Shown: positions 5,021 through 5,759 of the stretch, in pieces
Numbering within the stretch: position 1 is the stretch's first letter
Layout: each line of letters opens with the position of its first letter
NCBI GenBank assembly: GCA_964579725.1
Contig: CAZOHG010000118.1
Location: 1 to 5,759, forward strand
Origin: CAZOHG01 sp964579725
GTDB taxonomy: Bacteria; Zhuqueibacterota; JdFR-76; BMS3Abin05
DNA length: 5,759 nt
Reading direction: 5' to 3'
Notes under the pieces: generated by a model
Told to the model about the DNA's origin: nothing
What the model saw: only the letters and a program-made list of their open reading frames with translations
Databases searched by the model: none
Program-made: the position numbers and the translations under genes

Positions 5021-5759
5021 TGGCCAAGGGCACGGTTTTTCCCGGTGAAGCGTACCGGACATTTGATCCCGAAACCGGGGTGGAAATTTGGCAGCTCACC
5101 AGCGGGCCCACCGTGAATACAAATCTTTACACCCACGTTAATTTTTTTACGCGGGATTCCAACACGTTGATTTTTCAAAGCTTTCCCGGCTACGTTCGCG
5201 GCATGACACCCCAAATTTTCCGCGTGGACGTCGACGGACAAAATCTGACGCAGCTCACGGACGCGCCGGGGATCGGGGGAATTGTGCTGGCAAAAGAGAC
5301 CCCGTTTGTGTATTTTTTGAAGAAAAACCAATTGGTGCGGGAAAACATTTTGACCGCCGAGGAGGAGGTCGTCGCCCGCGAAGACGCCGTTTTGGAGGCG
5401 GAAACGGCTCTTGGCAGTTTGTCGGAGGACGACACTTTTTACGCGGCGGACGTGAAATGGACGTCCGGCGGATTTGGGATTTTTACAGCCGATTTGCGAA
5501 GCGGGCGGACGCGCCTCCTGAAGATGGACGCGGTTACCCACCACGTGCAAATCAATCCGGCGGACAAAAACACACTGCTTTTTCAGTATTTTAATGACGA
5601 TCCACACATGCTCTGGCTCATGGACAGCAACGGACAAAATCTTCGGCCCCTGAATGTTTTGCGGGAAACCGGTCATTTTACCTGGATGGGAAAGACCGGC
5701 CGGGTGTTGACGACGGCCGATTACCCGCGAAAGGCCCTTGTCTCCATCGCAGATGGCGA
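5020..5759 (+). CDS. Oligogalacturonate lyase-like beta-propeller protein (PL22-like), 3' end beyond window
   Basis: The frame is open to the right edge, giving 246 residues. It starts MAKGTVFPGEAYR with no signal peptide, so it should be cytoplasmic. FDPETGVEIWQLTSGP (15-30), then IFRVDVDGQNLTQLTDAP and LWLMDSNGQNLRPL (to L211), are repeated beta-propeller blade signatures of TolB/PD40 type. The N-terminal pattern, HHVQINP (174-180) and TGHFTW (217-222) recall PL22 oligogalacturonate lyases, seven-bladed propellers of about 390 aa that bind a divalent metal through histidines and split unsaturated digalacturonate. By that length roughly 140 residues are missing beyond the edge. If it is not PL22, it is a TolB-like propeller of unknown role. 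The neighbours (two exported glycosidases) favour a role in pectin-type oligouronide breakdown; the gene symbol ogl is not given because the catalytic half is not visible. Confidence 0.7.
   Translation, partial: MAKGTVFPGEAYRTFDPETGVEIWQLTSGPTVNTNLYTHVNFFTRDSNTLIFQSFPGYVRGMTPQIFRVDVDGQNLTQLTDAPGIGGIVLAKETPFVYFLKKNQLVRENILTAEEEVVAREDAVLEAETALGSLSEDDTFYAADVKWTSGGFGIFTADLRSGRTRLLKMDAVTHHVQINPADKNTLLFQYFNDDPHMLWLMDSNGQNLRPLNVLRETGHFTWMGKTGRVLTTADYPRKALVSIADG

Noticed and set aside
5017..5676. 219-residue minus-strand frame opposite gene 3
   Set aside because: Gene 3 on the + strand has propeller blade repeats, a good ribosome binding site and coupling to gene 2. The antisense frame has none of these.

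Overview
The window looks like part of a carbohydrate-degradation locus from a Gram-negative bacterium. Signs for this are a Sec signal peptide, a possible lipoprotein signal, moderate GC in the genes, strong AAGGAG-type ribosome binding sites and several glycan-active enzymes encoded back to back. The gene style would fit the Bacteroidota/Calditrichota (FCB) side of the tree or a similar polysaccharide degrader, but nothing here fixes the taxon.

Layout. Positions 1-44 may hold the last codons of an upstream gene. Positions 45-764 are non-coding and repeat-rich. They contain two copies of a 199-bp direct repeat (60-258 and 433-631; 12 mismatches, no indels, about 94% identity by hand alignment). 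They also contain three copies of a unit of three hairpins: forward at 211-300, inverted at 350-443, forward at 584-674. Stem differences between units are compensated on the opposite arm, so hairpin structure is being kept. This resembles a REP/REPIN- or MITE-like element family rather than a promoter region alone.

From 765 to the right edge three genes run on the + strand as one translationally coupled operon, with both junctions being TAATG overlaps. (1) A secreted protein of 626 aa with a probable TIM-barrel glycoside-hydrolase domain and a C-terminal beta-sandwich; I cannot assign it to a named family. (2) A 791-aa exported protein of clan GH-D (alpha-galactosidase-like, GH36/GH27-related) with an odd residue order at the expected nucleophile site. 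(3) The first 246 residues of a beta-propeller protein resembling oligogalacturonate lyase (PL22), without a signal peptide and cut by the window edge.

Together these suggest breakdown of a galactose- and/or uronate-containing plant or algal polysaccharide, such as a pectin-type glycan. The two exported enzymes would trim the polymer outside the cytoplasm and the PL22-like protein would process imported unsaturated oligouronides. The substrate is inferred. No transporter, SusC/D pair or regulator is visible in the window.
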